Numbered from the stretch's first letter, positions 15,472 to 25,327 are shown. The stretch is 41,329 nt of DNA from an uncultured Clostridia bacterium (GCA_946184925.1 CAMHHL010000010.1:1-41329), one strand, 5' to 3'. Notes: generated by a model from the sequence alone, not told the origin. Translations and numbers: made by a program.

Positions 15472-17542
15472 CAGGATAATCCTCTGCTATGGTTTCGTCA
15501 TCATAGACGGGGTCAGTCTCGGGCTCGGGAGCATTGGTTGGCTCCTCGGTCTCGGGCTCGGTCTCGGGAATTGTGGTGGGCTCTGTCGGTATAAACTCGC
15601 CGGACTCAGTGGTGTATTCCTTGGTGGTGAAGTCGATGTGGAAGGTACGGTAGGTCTGACCGTTGAGCATAACAACAACGTCGGACTTGCCGCTGCCCGT
15701 GAAGGACATAGCGTAGGTTGTGTTGAACGCGGGGTTGATGCTGCGTGTATACGATGAATCCGTAACGCCGTCAACCGTGACGGTCATCTGGACGTCATAC
15801 TCAACATTCTTGGGCATATCAACGGTGACATTAACGGTTGACTGGCTGCCCTTTCCGGAGCTGACAATGACGTTGATTACCGTGTCCTTGTCAACCTTGC
15901 TGTACTGCAGAGGAGACTGTCCGATTACACTGCCCTCGGGAGCAAGGCTCTCGTCGTCATAGATGTACTTGCACTGGAGAGACTTGTTGATGAGCTCGGC
16001 CTGAGCCTCGGAGAGCGACATATCAGTAACCTTGGGCACGGATACCTTCTCCGGCATATCGCCCTTGGCGATGATAACATAAACGGTAGAACCGACTGTC
16101 GCCTTTACGCCGGCAGGCGGGAAGGTGTCGCAGACATAGCCGGTCGGGGTAAGCGAATTATAGACTTCAACAATCTGAACGTTAAGGTTCTTGTCCTTGA
16201 TTGCGTTGACCGCGTCCTTCTTGGTCGTGTTCTTGCAGTACGGAATTGAACTCTCGGTGTCTGTTCCGTTGACGGTAAGCTCAATCGTCGAGCCGGATTT
16301 TACAAGCTTGGAGCCGGGCTCGGGATCCTGAGCAAGAATCTCGCCGATTTCCTTCTTCTTGTCGTACTTGCTCTTTATGTCAAACTCGAAGTTGTTCGTA
16401 TTCTCAGCGTTAGCCTCTACGATGTTCATTCCCACGAACTTGGGAACCTCAACGTCGGTAGCCTGGGAGCTTGTACAGCCCCTGAACAGCATAATACCGA
16501 AAACAACGATAATTACTATAATCGCGGCGATAATTGCGCTCTTGATTGCATAGTAGGAGTTGGAGTGCTCCTTCTTGGGCTCGATATCCTCAGCCTCAAT
16601 CTCATCATCCTCGATTTCGTCGTCAACAGGCTCGGGCTTTTTGCTGTCCTTGAGCTTGCTGACGTACTTGGTCGGATCCGAATCTACAAAATATTTGTAA
16701 TCAAATCTAACATCGGGATTGAGCCTGAAACGCTCGAGGTCTCCGAGCATGTCAAGCGCCTCCTGATAGCGCTCGCTCGGGTTCTTCTGCATGGCGTGCA
16801 TTGTAATCTGCTCAAGTCCGAGGGGGATTCCGGGGTTGATTTCCCTTGGCATAACAGGTGTGGACTGGAGCTGCATAAGAGCGACGGAAACGGCGCTGTC
16901 AGCGTCGAAAGGAAGCTTTCCGGTCAGCATCTCATAGAGCATTACGCCGACTGAATAGATGTCGGACTTGCCGTCGGTCTTGGAGCCGCGCGCCTGCTCG
17001 GGAGCAATATAGTGAACCGAACCGATTGCCTGCTCGGTCATTGTCTTGGTCTGGGTATCGGTAAGACGCGCGATGCCGAAGTCGGTAACCTTAATTGTAC
17101 CGTCCTGCAGGAGCATGATATTGTGGGGCTTGATGTCGCGGTGAACGACGCCCTTTGTGTGCGCGTGCTGGAGAGCCTTGAGAATCTGGGTTGTGAGGTG
17201 AAGAGCCTCGCGCCAGTCGAGAACTCCCTGCTGACCGATGTATTCCTTGAGGGTGATTCCGTCGATATACTCCATGACGATATACTGAATCCTGTCGCCG
17301 AAGCTGACGTCATAAACCTTGACTATATTGGGATGGGAGAGCATTGCGATTGCCTTGCTCTCGTTCTTGAAGCGACGGATGAACTCCTCGTTGTTCAAAA
17401 ATTCGTCCTTAAGGATTTTTACCGCAACCTCGCGGTCGTCGATTGTATCGGTACAACGATAGACATAGGCCATGCCGCCTACGCCGATGAGCTCGTGGAT
17501 TTCGTAGCGCCCGTCGAGCTTCTTACCACTGTATTTGTCCAT
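15464..17542 (-). CDS. prkC: PASTA-domain Ser/Thr protein kinase PrkC
   Basis: This 692-residue membrane kinase senses peptidoglycan fragments through outer PASTA domains. The kinase domain (1-~280) has the glycine loop GVGGMAYVY, ATP lysine K42 (VAVKIL), HRDIKPHN with D136, DFG at 154-156 and an activation loop rich in Thr (TDTQTKTMTEQ). An acidic linker and a transmembrane segment (~333-353) follow, then three PASTA repeats to about residue 570 and an unusual C-terminal domain ending in a Glu/Pro/Thr-rich tail. Start ATG 17542 follows GGAGGAACTT; upstream in-frame sequence is shadow. It lies next to its phosphatase prpC, 52 bases upstream. Confidence 0.96.
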   Translation of the reverse strand: MDKYSGKKLDGRYEIHELIGVGGMAYVYRCTDTIDDREVAVKILKDEFLNNEEFIRRFKNESKAIAMLSHPNIVKVYDVSFGDRIQYIVMEYIDGITLKEYIGQQGVLDWREALHLTTQILKALQHAHTKGVVHRDIKPHNIMLLQDGTIKVTDFGIARLTDTQTKTMTEQAIGSVHYIAPEQARGSKTDGKSDIYSVGVMLYEMLTGKLPFDADSAVSVALMQLQSTPVMPREINPGIPLGLEQITMHAMQKNPSERYQEALDMLGDLERFRLNPDVRFDYKYFVDSDPTKYVSKLKDSKKPEPVDDEIEDDEIEAEDIEPKKEHSNSYYAIKSAIIAAIIVIIVVFGIMLFRGCTSSQATDVEVPKFVGMNIVEANAENTNNFEFDIKSKYDKKKEIGEILAQDPEPGSKLVKSGSTIELTVNGTDTESSIPYCKNTTKKDAVNAIKDKNLNVQIVEVYNSLTPTGYVCDTFPPAGVKATVGSTVYVIIAKGDMPEKVSVPKVTDMSLSEAQAELINKSLQCKYIYDDESLAPEGSVIGQSPLQYSKVDKDTVINVIVSSGKGSQSTVNVTVDMPKNVEYDVQMTVTVDGVTDSSYTRSINPAFNTTYAMSFTGSGKSDVVVMLNGQTYRTFHIDFTTKEYTTESGEFIPTEPTTIPETEPETEEPTNAPEPETDPVYDDETIAEDYPDE

Positions 17543-17594
17543 AAGTTCCTCCTTTTTCAGAGTACTGTAGCTTAATATTCCTGCCTGATACGGC

Positions 17595-18320
17595 TCAATA
17601 GATAACCGTGACGGTGATGTTGTCGGTTCCGCCGCCGTCCTTAGCCTTTTCAACAAGCTTCTCGGGGAGACCTTCGCCGCGGTTTTCATGGCAGATTTTT
17701 ACCATGTCGCCGGTTGATACGCAATTTGAGAAGCCATCGGTGCATACAAGCAGCACGTCGCCGTAGATGAAGTTCGTCTCGATATAATCGAGGTGAACGT
17801 CCTCCTTGATTCCGAGGGCACGTGTGATGAAGTTCTTGTTCGGGTGATTCTGAGCCTGCTCCGCGGTTATCTCGCCTCTTCGAACCATCTCCTGAACCAC
17901 CGAATGATCCTCGGTGAGCTGCTTAATCTTGCCGCCGCGGATTGCGTATGTACGGCTGTCTCCTACATGAACAACGTGAACGCTTGTGTCCTTGACTAGA
18001 ACGAACTCGCAGGTTGTGCCCATTCCGGTGAGCTCAACGTCGTTCTGGGACATATCGAAAATCTCGCGGTTAGCCTGGGAAACAATCTCGGTCATAAGCG
18101 TCGCGAGTTCAGGTTTTGAGAGCTCGTCGGAATACATCTTCTCGATTTCCTTACTGATGTAATCGACGGCTGTGGCGCTTGCTATATTACCGCCGTTGGC
18201 GCCGCCCATTCCGTCGCATACAACTGCCCACGCGCAGCTTGGGGAAATAACTCCGAAACGGCAATCATCCTGATTCTGACTGCGAACCAGACCTATATCG
18301 CTTTTGCTGAATATTTCCAA
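17595..18320 (-). CDS. prpC: PP2C-type Ser/Thr protein phosphatase PrpC
   Basis: This 241-residue metal-dependent phosphatase reverses PrkC phosphorylation. Metal-binding aspartates are in SQNQDDCRFG, VVCDGMGGANGG, VHVGDSRTY, LVCTDGFSN and GGTDNITV, all at standard places for the Stp/PrpC family. Length is normal. An AAGGAGG site precedes ATG 18320, four bases after rlmN. Together with prkC it forms the reversible phosphorylation pair usual in this operon. Confidence 0.96.
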   Translation of the reverse strand: MEIFSKSDIGLVRSQNQDDCRFGVISPSCAWAVVCDGMGGANGGNIASATAVDYISKEIEKMYSDELSKPELATLMTEIVSQANREIFDMSQNDVELTGMGTTCEFVLVKDTSVHVVHVGDSRTYAIRGGKIKQLTEDHSVVQEMVRRGEITAEQAQNHPNKNFITRALGIKEDVHLDYIETNFIYGDVLLVCTDGFSNCVSTGDMVKICHENRGEGLPEKLVEKAKDGGGTDNITVTVIY

Positions 18321-18324
18321 GTTA

Positions 18325-19362
18325 TTAGCCTCCTTTGTCGTTTTGTGTATGACTGCGTCTTAACTGACCGCAGGACGCGTTTATATCGCTTCCGAGCGTG
18401 CGCCTTACGGTGGCAGTTATTCCGCTTTTTGTCAGTATATTTATGAACGCCTGCTGACGCGGTGTCCGGCTCTTTTTGAAGCCGGAGCCGGAGACCGGGT
18501 TGACAGGTATCAGATTCACATGGCAGTTGAGTCCGCGCAGAAGCTCCGAGAGCTTCCTGGCGCAAATGTCGGAATCGTTAACTCCGTCAATCATCGCGTA
18601 CTCAAAGCTCACACGGCGCCCCGTAGCGTCAAAATAATCGCGGCACGCCCTGATTAGCTCGGGAATCGGGTACTTGCGGTTGATTGGCATCGTCTTGCTC
18701 CTCGTTTCATCGTCGGGAGCGTGGAGAGACACGGAAAGCGTAATCGCAAGCCCCAGCTTCGCGAGGTCGTAGATTCTCGGCACGATTCCGCAGGTCGAGA
18801 GCGTGATGTGTCTCATTCCTATATTCAGTCCGTTTTCATCGGAAACAAGCCTGAGAAAACGGACAACATTATCAAAATTATCGAGAGGTTCACCCATTCC
18901 CATGAGGACGATGTTGCCGATTCTCACGCCGAGGTCTTTCTGAGCCGCCTCAATCTGGGAGAGAATCTCGGACGCCGTGAGACTTCGGGAAAACCCGCTG
19001 CGCCCGGTGGCGCAAAAGGTGCAGCCCATTTTGCAGCCAACCTGAGTGGACAGGCAGATTGAATAGCCGTGGTGATAACTCATTACCACCGTCTCGACAA
19101 ATTCTCCGTCAGCAAATCGGAACAGGTATTTCACCGTATTATCATAACTTGATACGAGTTTTTTTTCAATATTTGCAACAGAAATGTAACAACTTCCACG
19201 CAAAAATTCAATCAGATTTTTCGGCAGATTTCGCATTTCGTCAAAGGATGTTACTCCCTTGCCGAGCCATGACAAAATCTGACCGGCGCGAAAGCGCGGG
19301 AAGCCGTTCGAGGTTATGAATTCCTCGAGCTCGGATTTGTACAGGGATTTTATGTTGGTCAT
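18325..19362 (-). CDS. rlmN: 23S rRNA/tRNA adenine C2-methyltransferase RlmN
   Basis: This 345-residue radical SAM enzyme methylates A2503 of 23S rRNA and A37 of some tRNAs at C2. The cluster motif CKMGCTFC (CX3CX2C), the SAM-contact GMGEPLDN and the C-terminal cysteine in TLGSDINASCGQLR are present; the last is the methylated Cys of the mechanism. The start ATG overlaps the rsmB stop by four bases (ATGA). Confidence 0.96.
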   Translation of the reverse strand: MTNIKSLYKSELEEFITSNGFPRFRAGQILSWLGKGVTSFDEMRNLPKNLIEFLRGSCYISVANIEKKLVSSYDNTVKYLFRFADGEFVETVVMSYHHGYSICLSTQVGCKMGCTFCATGRSGFSRSLTASEILSQIEAAQKDLGVRIGNIVLMGMGEPLDNFDNVVRFLRLVSDENGLNIGMRHITLSTCGIVPRIYDLAKLGLAITLSVSLHAPDDETRSKTMPINRKYPIPELIRACRDYFDATGRRVSFEYAMIDGVNDSDICARKLSELLRGLNCHVNLIPVNPVSGSGFKKSRTPRQQAFINILTKSGITATVRRTLGSDINASCGQLRRSHTQNDKGG

Positions 19363-20696
19363 AAATTTGCTTTCCTCCTGAAAGCGGAGATAAAGAAGCC
19401 GTCGGTGCCGCCCGACTGCGGAAACAGCGTGAGCATGTATGACGGCTCGTCGCAGAGGCGTTTCACTCCGAGATTGAGCGCGAGAGGCTCAAAGTCACTG
19501 TGCTCGCTGAGAAAACGCTCGGCGTTGAGACGGTTCTCGGCAGGATTAAGAGTACAGGTGGAGTACACGAGAGTTCCGCCGGGCTTTAAAAACCTTGAGC
19601 TGTTACAGAGAATTTTATACTGAAGCGGCGGAAGCTCATCGGAGAGCAGATTGCTTTTGTATCTGATTTCAGGCTTTCTGCCGATTATGCCGAGCCCCGA
19701 GCACGGAACGTCGCAGAGAACTCTGTCGGCAAGGTTAAGGTCGCTTTCGTCGGTTTCGGCGTTCCTCAGAGCCGGCTGAACGCAGGTTATCCCGAGACGT
19801 CCGGCATTCTCGGAAATCAGCTTCAACTTGTGGTCATAAATATCGAACGAGCGAATCACTCCGGTATCGTTCATTCTCATCGCCGCGGTGAAGGACTTGC
19901 CGCCGGGAGCGGAGCACATGTCATAAACCGTCTCACCGGGAGCAGGCGCGAGAGCCTTGACGCAAAGCTGAGAAGCCAAGTCCTGAATATAAAACAAGCC
20001 GTCGCGAAACGCTTTCAGTTGTTCGACGGAACCGGTGTTGCTCAGAATCAGCGCGTTATTGTCAAGCTCTGAAATCTCAGCCTTTACCCCGTCATCTAAT
20101 AGCTTTTTCGCAAGCTCGGGAGCGGTTGTTTTTAATGTGTTCACCCTTGCGCAGAGCCGCGGTCTGCCAAAGAACGAGGCGAGAATTCCGTTGGTAACTT
20201 CTTCACCGTAGGAAGAGAGCCAAAGCCTGACGATTTCAACCGGGCAGGAATACTCAACCGAAAGCCGCTCAAGCTTATCCTTCGGCAGCCTGTACTTTTC
20301 ATCGGCGCGTGAAACCGAGCGCAGTACGCCGTTGATAAAGCCCGAGGAGCTGTGGAGCCCATGCTTGCGCGCAAGCTTGACACTCTCGTTAACGGCGGCG
20401 CTGCCCGGCACCTTGTCCATGAAAACAAGCTGCAAAATTCCTAGCCTGAGAATGATTTTTGTTTGCAGTTCAATTTTCTTTAAAGGAATTTTAGAATACT
20501 GCTTCAATATATAGTCCAGCGTAAGCTGACGCTCGAGCGCACCGTAAACGAGCGCAGAAAGAAACGAAGCGTCAACTCCGCTGAGTTTATTTTCTTTTAT
20601 AGAATTATTAAGTGTAAGAGCGGAATACGCTCCGTCCTTCTCAATCGCGGTGAGGATTTTCAGCGCGAGGTTCCTTACGTTAACCAAGCCTGTCAC
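19359..20696 (-). CDS. rsmB: 16S rRNA m5C967 methyltransferase RsmB
   Basis: This 445-residue enzyme has an N-terminal NusB-like RNA-binding domain (~1-140) and a C-terminal SAM methyltransferase. Motifs include CSAPGGKSFTAA for SAM binding, DVPCSGLGIIGRKPEI and the catalytic-cysteine motif YSTCTLNPAEN. The GTG at 20696 overlaps fmt by 17 bases. Its ribosome binding site is poor and a nearby start (TTG 20687) cannot be excluded. It is translated between fmt and rlmN. Confidence 0.93.
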   Translation of the reverse strand: MTGLVNVRNLALKILTAIEKDGAYSALTLNNSIKENKLSGVDASFLSALVYGALERQLTLDYILKQYSKIPLKKIELQTKIILRLGILQLVFMDKVPGSAAVNESVKLARKHGLHSSSGFINGVLRSVSRADEKYRLPKDKLERLSVEYSCPVEIVRLWLSSYGEEVTNGILASFFGRPRLCARVNTLKTTAPELAKKLLDDGVKAEISELDNNALILSNTGSVEQLKAFRDGLFYIQDLASQLCVKALAPAPGETVYDMCSAPGGKSFTAAMRMNDTGVIRSFDIYDHKLKLISENAGRLGITCVQPALRNAETDESDLNLADRVLCDVPCSGLGIIGRKPEIRYKSNLLSDELPPLQYKILCNSSRFLKPGGTLVYSTCTLNPAENRLNAERFLSEHSDFEPLALNLGVKRLCDEPSYMLTLFPQSGGTDGFFISAFRRKANL

Positions 20697-21591
20697 CTAC
20701 CGAAAGCGAATGTCCGAGCAAGAACGACTTCGAATCCATGCGCTTCTTTCCGGAAAACTGCAGTTCCTTTATTACGAGCGAGCCCTCTCCGCACGCGACA
20801 GTCAGCGGTTCGGTCAAAATCACCTTGCCGGGCTCGCCGCTCTCGTCGCAGAGCAGCGTCGAATGGATTTTCAGCTCCTTGCCGCCGAGAGACGTCACAG
20901 CGACGGGCCAAGTCTGCAAGCCGCGCACCTGATTGTGGATTTCGGTGTTTTTCTTTGTCCAGTCAATCGGGCACAATTCCCTTGTGATTTTTGAAGTGTA
21001 TGTTGCCAGAGAATCATCCTGCTTTTTCGGAGTGATTGAATCAAGCTCCGAGAGAGTTTTAATAAGGAGCTCCGCGCCGAGAACAGAAAGCCTGTCGAAA
21101 AGCTCAGCGGAGGTTTCGTTCACGCCGATTTCTGTCTCTGCTGTCAGAAGAATGTCACCGGTGTCGAGCCCCTCACCCATGTACATCGTAGTAACTCCGC
21201 TCACCCTGTCGCCGTTGAGCACCGCCTGCTGAATAGGTGCGGCTCCGCGGTACTTCGGGAGCAGCGAGCCGTGGACGTTGATGCAGCCTTTTTTCGGAAT
21301 ATCAAGGACTGCTTTAGGCAACAGCTTGCCGTAAGCCACAACAACAATAACGTCGGGGGCAAGAGATTTTAATTCTTCTACAGAATTTTCATCTCTCAAC
21401 GTATCAGGCTGAAAAACAGGTATTCCGTGCTTTTCGGCACAAACCTTGACGTCAGGAGGCGTGAGCACATGCTTGCGTCCTACGGGCTTGTCGGGCTGGG
21501 TAAAAACAGCGAGAACCCTGTGCTCACTGTTAACCAGCGCCTCGAGCGAGGGAACGGCAAAATCCGGCGTTCCCATAAAAACTATATTCAT
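20680..21591 (-). CDS. fmt: Methionyl-tRNA formyltransferase
   Basis: This 303-residue enzyme formylates initiator Met-tRNA with 10-formyl-tetrahydrofolate. MNIVFMGTPDFAVPSLEAL opens the formyltransferase fold. The catalytic block INVHGSLLPKYRGAAPIQQA contains the Asn-His pair, and TTMYMGEGLDTGDIL has the catalytic Asp. The C-terminal tRNA-binding domain follows. It begins three bases after def, its usual partner that removes the formyl group. Confidence 0.97.
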   Translation of the reverse strand: MNIVFMGTPDFAVPSLEALVNSEHRVLAVFTQPDKPVGRKHVLTPPDVKVCAEKHGIPVFQPDTLRDENSVEELKSLAPDVIVVVAYGKLLPKAVLDIPKKGCINVHGSLLPKYRGAAPIQQAVLNGDRVSGVTTMYMGEGLDTGDILLTAETEIGVNETSAELFDRLSVLGAELLIKTLSELDSITPKKQDDSLATYTSKITRELCPIDWTKKNTEIHNQVRGLQTWPVAVTSLGGKELKIHSTLLCDESGEPGKVILTEPLTVACGEGSLVIKELQFSGKKRMDSKSFLLGHSLSVGDRLG

Positions 21592-21594
21592 AGC

Positions 21595-22116
21595 TTACTC
21601 CTCAATATAACATTCGTCGGCAAAATCAAGCTCGCCGGCATTGTAGAGCTCAACCTCGGCAGGCGTGAGCATACGCTCGACGCGCGTATCATAGAGCACT
21701 CCGTCGAGATGATCGAGCTCGTGACAGAACGCCCTCGCGAGCAGTCCTGAGCCCGAAACGGTAAACTCCTTGCCGTTTCTGTCCTGAGCCTTCACCGTAA
21801 CATGAAGCGGACGCGCGGAGATACCCCATTTTCCGGGCAGACTGAGGCAGCCCTCAAGCCCTACCTGCTTACCGGAGGTTTCGACAATCTCAGGGTTAAC
21901 AAGCTCAATCACACCCTGCTCGGGGTCAACCTCAATGACGACAACTCGCCTGAGAAAACCGACCTGAGGCGCCGCTAATCCGACGCCGCCCGACTCATGG
22001 AGAGTGTCAATCATATCGTCAATAAGTTGGGCGAGCCTGCCGTCAAACTTCTCAACCTTTCTGCATTTTTTTGTTAAAATATCGTCACCCTCGGTGACAA
22101 TTTCACGTAATGCCAT
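21595..22116 (-). CDS. def: Peptide deformylase
   Basis: This 173-residue metalloenzyme removes the N-formyl group from new proteins. The three diagnostic motifs are present: GVGLAAPQVG, EGCLSLPG (metal cysteine) and the metal-binding HELDHLDG. The residue before HExxH is Cys where many homologues have Gln. It sits between priA and fmt as in Bacillus. Confidence 0.96.
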   Translation of the reverse strand: MALREIVTEGDDILTKKCRKVEKFDGRLAQLIDDMIDTLHESGGVGLAAPQVGFLRRVVVIEVDPEQGVIELVNPEIVETSGKQVGLEGCLSLPGKWGISARPLHVTVKAQDRNGKEFTVSGSGLLARAFCHELDHLDGVLYDTRVERMLTPAEVELYNAGELDFADECYIEE

Positions 22117-22128
22117 AGTTTCTCCTTA

Positions 22129-24558
22129 TCAAAAAGACAGCGCATTCATATCAATGTATGCTGTCACGTCTTTATTTTCTTTATTAGAATTAAATTGCTT
22201 TAATGTATCTGCGAGCACCGCTCTGATACGCCTGTCATTGCGGCACTTTATAATCAGTTTAAATCTGTATTTATTGCTGACCTTCGGTACAGCCGCGGGC
22301 GACGGTCCGAGTATTCTGAGCGGAAGCTTTTCATCGAGAGAACTAACGCTCTTGATGAAGGTATCAAGGAAGCTTCGCGACGAACGCATTACGGCAGCAC
22401 TGTTCAAGCCCGAAAAACCGACAAGACAGATGTCCGCGAACGGCGGATAGAGCATAGCCTTTCTGAGCTTGATTTCGCTCTCGAAAAACCGCTCATAATC
22501 CTGAGAAGCCGCCATCGAAATAACGATATTCTCCGGTGTGTAGGTCTGGATTACGGCGACGCCCTTCTCCTCTCCCCTTCCGCTTCTGCCGACAACCTGA
22601 GTGAGCAGCGAAAACGTCCGTTCAAAGCTGCGGTAATCGTCGGCATACAGCATGGAATCCGGGTTGAGCACGCCTACAAGCGTGACCTTGGGGAAGTTGA
22701 GCCCCTTGGCGACCATTTGGGTTCCGATTAGTATGTCATACTCTCCGCGCGAGAAGGCTGAAAGCAGTCTTTCGTGCGAGGATTTCCTCATGGTGGAGTC
22801 GGCGTCGAGTCTGAGCACTCTCGCCTGCGGAATAAGGTCGGCGAGTTCCTGTTCAATCTTCTGGGTTCCGGCTCCGCTGAGGCGAAGCGAGCGGTTGTGA
22901 CAGCTCGGACATTCCTGAGTATAATTAATCGAATAGCCGCAGTAGTGACACATCAGCTTGTTGTTTGCGCTGTGATATGTCAGCGAGATTGAGCAGTTAG
23001 GACAAGTGAGCGTTTCGCGGCACGCGGAGCATGTGACGTGTGTATTGTGACCTCTGCGGTTGAGCAGAAGTATTGACTGGCGCCCTGTCTCAAGGTTATG
23101 CTCAAGCGCATCAAGAAGCTCGCGTGAGAAGCCGCTTGTATTGCCGAGCATCAGTTCCTCGTTCATATCAGCGATTACAACCCTCGGAAGAATTGCGCTG
23201 CCGTAGCGCTGAGTGAGCTTATTCAGAGAATAGCGACCGCTTACGGCGTGATAATAAGATTCAACGTCCGGAGTTGCTGATGACAATAGCAGAAGCGCGT
23301 TGTGCTGCGCAACCCTGAACTTCGCGACCTCACGCGCATGATAGCGCGGCGAGGATTCGGACTTGTAGGTGTGCTCCTGCTCCTCGTCCATGATAATCAC
23401 GCCGAGGTTCTCAAACGGAGCGAAAACCGCGCTCCTTGTGCCGATTGCAATCTTAGCAATTCCCCTGAGAACACGCTTGTATTCATCGAGCCTTTCGCCG
23501 AGAGAAAGTCCGCTGTGGAACACGGCGACCTCATCGCCGAATTTCGCCTTGAAGATTCCGACAAACTGCGGCGTCAGCGCAATCTCGGGAACCATCACAA
23601 TAACACCTTTGCCGTCAGAGACAACATCCTCGATGAGCTTGATGAACACCGAGGTTTTTCCGGAGCCTGTGATTCCGAAAAGCAGACTGACGGAAGGCTT
23701 GCCGGAGTTGTATTTTGAAAGAATGTCCTCATACGCCTTTTGCTGATCGCCGGTCAGGACGATTTCCCTGTTCTCCGGGACAGAAGCTTCGGTGTCGGTG
23801 CGGAAAACCTCGTCCTCGTAATAAAAGGCAAGATTCTTCTTAACAAGTGCGTCAACAACCGAAGCGGTGACTCCGGTGTAGTAGCAAATCTCCTTGACTG
23901 AGGCGGTGCCGACTGTCTGCAAAACCTCGAGCACCGAGTTCTGCTTTGGACTGAGCTTCAACCCCTCATAATCCGCATCGTCGTTGACGGCGACCATCTT
24001 CATGACAGCGTCGCCGACGCGCCGGAACGCTTCGTCGCTCTTGCGGAGAAATCCGCGCGAGCAGAGCTGCTCAAACACTTTGAAATCCAGCCCGAAGGTT
24101 TCGGACAAGACTTCCTTTTTCACCGGCTTTTTCTGAGCCGAAAGGAAGTTATAAACCGCGAGTTCGTCGTTGCCGAGCTCCTCGGTATCAACTCCCCTGA
24201 CTGCCGTATAGAGTGTTGTGATGTTGTAGTTGATTCCGGCAGGGAGCATGGTTTTTATCCCGTCGTAAAGCGTGCAGAAATAGTGCTCCTTCAAAAACGA
24301 AGCGAGCTTCACCATCTCAGCGGTTAGCACGGGCTTACTGTCGAGCACCGAAGCGACGGGCTTTAGCCCCTCTGCTTCGCCGCGAGCAAGATACATCACC
24401 ATTCCCTGGCGCTTGCGGTTCCCGTTGCCGAACGGAACGAGCACACGCTTGCCGACGGCAATCTCGTCCGCGCAGTCGGAATCTACGCTGTAGTCAAAAA
24501 TTTTATCAAAGGAATAGGCTGTGTTATCGACCGCGATTCCGGCGATAAAATCAGTCAT
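22129..24558 (-). CDS. priA: Primosomal protein N' (PriA helicase)
   Basis: This 809-residue 3'-5' helicase restarts stalled replication forks. It has an N-terminal DNA-binding domain, Walker A LFGITGSGKTSVF, a motif III SSATPDVESY, and eight cysteines in the zinc-binding insert (CSAC...CPNC...CHYC...CPSC), then VGRSGRGEEKGVAVIQ. The Walker B reads MDEEQEHTYK; the family usually has DEEH. Start ATG 24558 overlaps the rpoZ stop by eight bases and gives the usual MTDFIAGIAVDN opening. coaBC, which lies between rpoZ and priA in Bacillus, is absent. Confidence 0.95.
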   Translation of the reverse strand: MTDFIAGIAVDNTAYSFDKIFDYSVDSDCADEIAVGKRVLVPFGNGNRKRQGMVMYLARGEAEGLKPVASVLDSKPVLTAEMVKLASFLKEHYFCTLYDGIKTMLPAGINYNITTLYTAVRGVDTEELGNDELAVYNFLSAQKKPVKKEVLSETFGLDFKVFEQLCSRGFLRKSDEAFRRVGDAVMKMVAVNDDADYEGLKLSPKQNSVLEVLQTVGTASVKEICYYTGVTASVVDALVKKNLAFYYEDEVFRTDTEASVPENREIVLTGDQQKAYEDILSKYNSGKPSVSLLFGITGSGKTSVFIKLIEDVVSDGKGVIVMVPEIALTPQFVGIFKAKFGDEVAVFHSGLSLGERLDEYKRVLRGIAKIAIGTRSAVFAPFENLGVIIMDEEQEHTYKSESSPRYHAREVAKFRVAQHNALLLLSSATPDVESYYHAVSGRYSLNKLTQRYGSAILPRVVIADMNEELMLGNTSGFSRELLDALEHNLETGRQSILLLNRRGHNTHVTCSACRETLTCPNCSISLTYHSANNKLMCHYCGYSINYTQECPSCHNRSLRLSGAGTQKIEQELADLIPQARVLRLDADSTMRKSSHERLLSAFSRGEYDILIGTQMVAKGLNFPKVTLVGVLNPDSMLYADDYRSFERTFSLLTQVVGRSGRGEEKGVAVIQTYTPENIVISMAASQDYERFFESEIKLRKAMLYPPFADICLVGFSGLNSAAVMRSSRSFLDTFIKSVSSLDEKLPLRILGPSPAAVPKVSNKYRFKLIIKCRNDRRIRAVLADTLKQFNSNKENKDVTAYIDMNALSF

Positions 24559-24754
24559 CGTCTTCCGGCTGAAGAATGCCGATTTTGTGTTCCCTGATTT
24601 CGTCGATAGCCGTGAGTACAGCCTTCTTGTCGGTGACAATCTGCTGATCCTCGATCTCCTGAGTTATCTGTCTTGCTCTCTTTGCTACTCCGATAACAAG
24701 CGCGTAGCGGCTTGCCTTACCCTCGAATAACTCGTCTACGTTTACCTTTTTCAT
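24551..24754 (-). CDS. rpoZ: RNA polymerase omega subunit
   Basis: This 67-residue subunit helps beta-prime folding and assembly. The core SRYALVIGVAKRARQI matches the conserved omega helix, followed by an acidic C-terminus. ATG 24754 has AAAGGAG nine bases upstream; an in-frame TTG two codons earlier is less likely. It lies after gmk, the conserved order. Confidence 0.92.
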   Translation of the reverse strand: MKKVNVDELFEGKASRYALVIGVAKRARQITQEIEDQQIVTDKKAVLTAIDEIREHKIGILQPEDDD

Positions 24755-24771
24755 AATCAATTACTCCTTTA

Positions 24772-25323
24772 TTATTTGTGAATTATATCAATAATCTCCC
24801 GGGCTGCCCGCTCGGGATCGTCGTTAAGGACTGAGTAGGTATAGTATTTCTGGTATTTCTTTTCCTCCTCAACCGCGCTGAGGCGCTTGAGGATAGTTTC
24901 CTCGTCCTCGGTTCCGCGTCCGCGAAGTCTGCGTTCAAGCTCCTCAAATGACGGCGGAACTATGAAAATGCTGATGCAGTCCGGGCGCTTCTTCATGACC
25001 TGCATGCCGCCCTGAACCTCGATTTCGAGAAATACATTGAGACCGTTGTCTAGCATTTCGTCGACCGCCTTCTCAGGCGTGCCGTAGAAATTATCACAGT
25101 AGGTTGCGTACTCGAGAAATCCGTCCTCGCCTATAAGCTTCTGAAACTCGCTTTTGTCAAGGAAGTAGTACTCGACGCCGTGAGTCTCACCCTCGCGCGG
25201 TTTGCGCGTTGTGCAGGAAACCGACAGTCTTATGCTGTCGTCAAGCTCTCTGAGCTTCTTCATTACAGTGCCCTTGCCCACGCCGGAATATCCGGTATAG
25301 ACTACGAGCTTTCCCCTTTTCAC
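24772..25323 (-). CDS. gmk: Guanylate kinase
   Basis: This 183-residue enzyme phosphorylates GMP and dGMP. The P-loop is YTGYSGVGKGTVMKK (Tyr where the family often has Pro), followed by SCTTRKPREGETHGVEYYF, the GMP-binding core, and RLRGRGTEDEETILKRL. The start is GTG 25323, behind GAGGAGGA at eight bases; it gives the standard VKRGKLVVYTGYSG opening, so a long upstream extension in the same frame is only remA shadow. The gap to remA is four bases. Confidence 0.95.
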   Translation of the reverse strand: MKRGKLVVYTGYSGVGKGTVMKKLRELDDSIRLSVSCTTRKPREGETHGVEYYFLDKSEFQKLIGEDGFLEYATYCDNFYGTPEKAVDEMLDNGLNVFLEIEVQGGMQVMKKRPDCISIFIVPPSFEELERRLRGRGTEDEETILKRLSAVEEEKKYQKYYTYSVLNDDPERAAREIIDIIHK

Positions 25324-25327
25324 AATA

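Noticed and set aside
17012-17575. 187-codon plus-strand frame inside prkC
   Set aside because: It is the antisense of conserved kinase motifs, a frequent artefact of the high third-position bias here.
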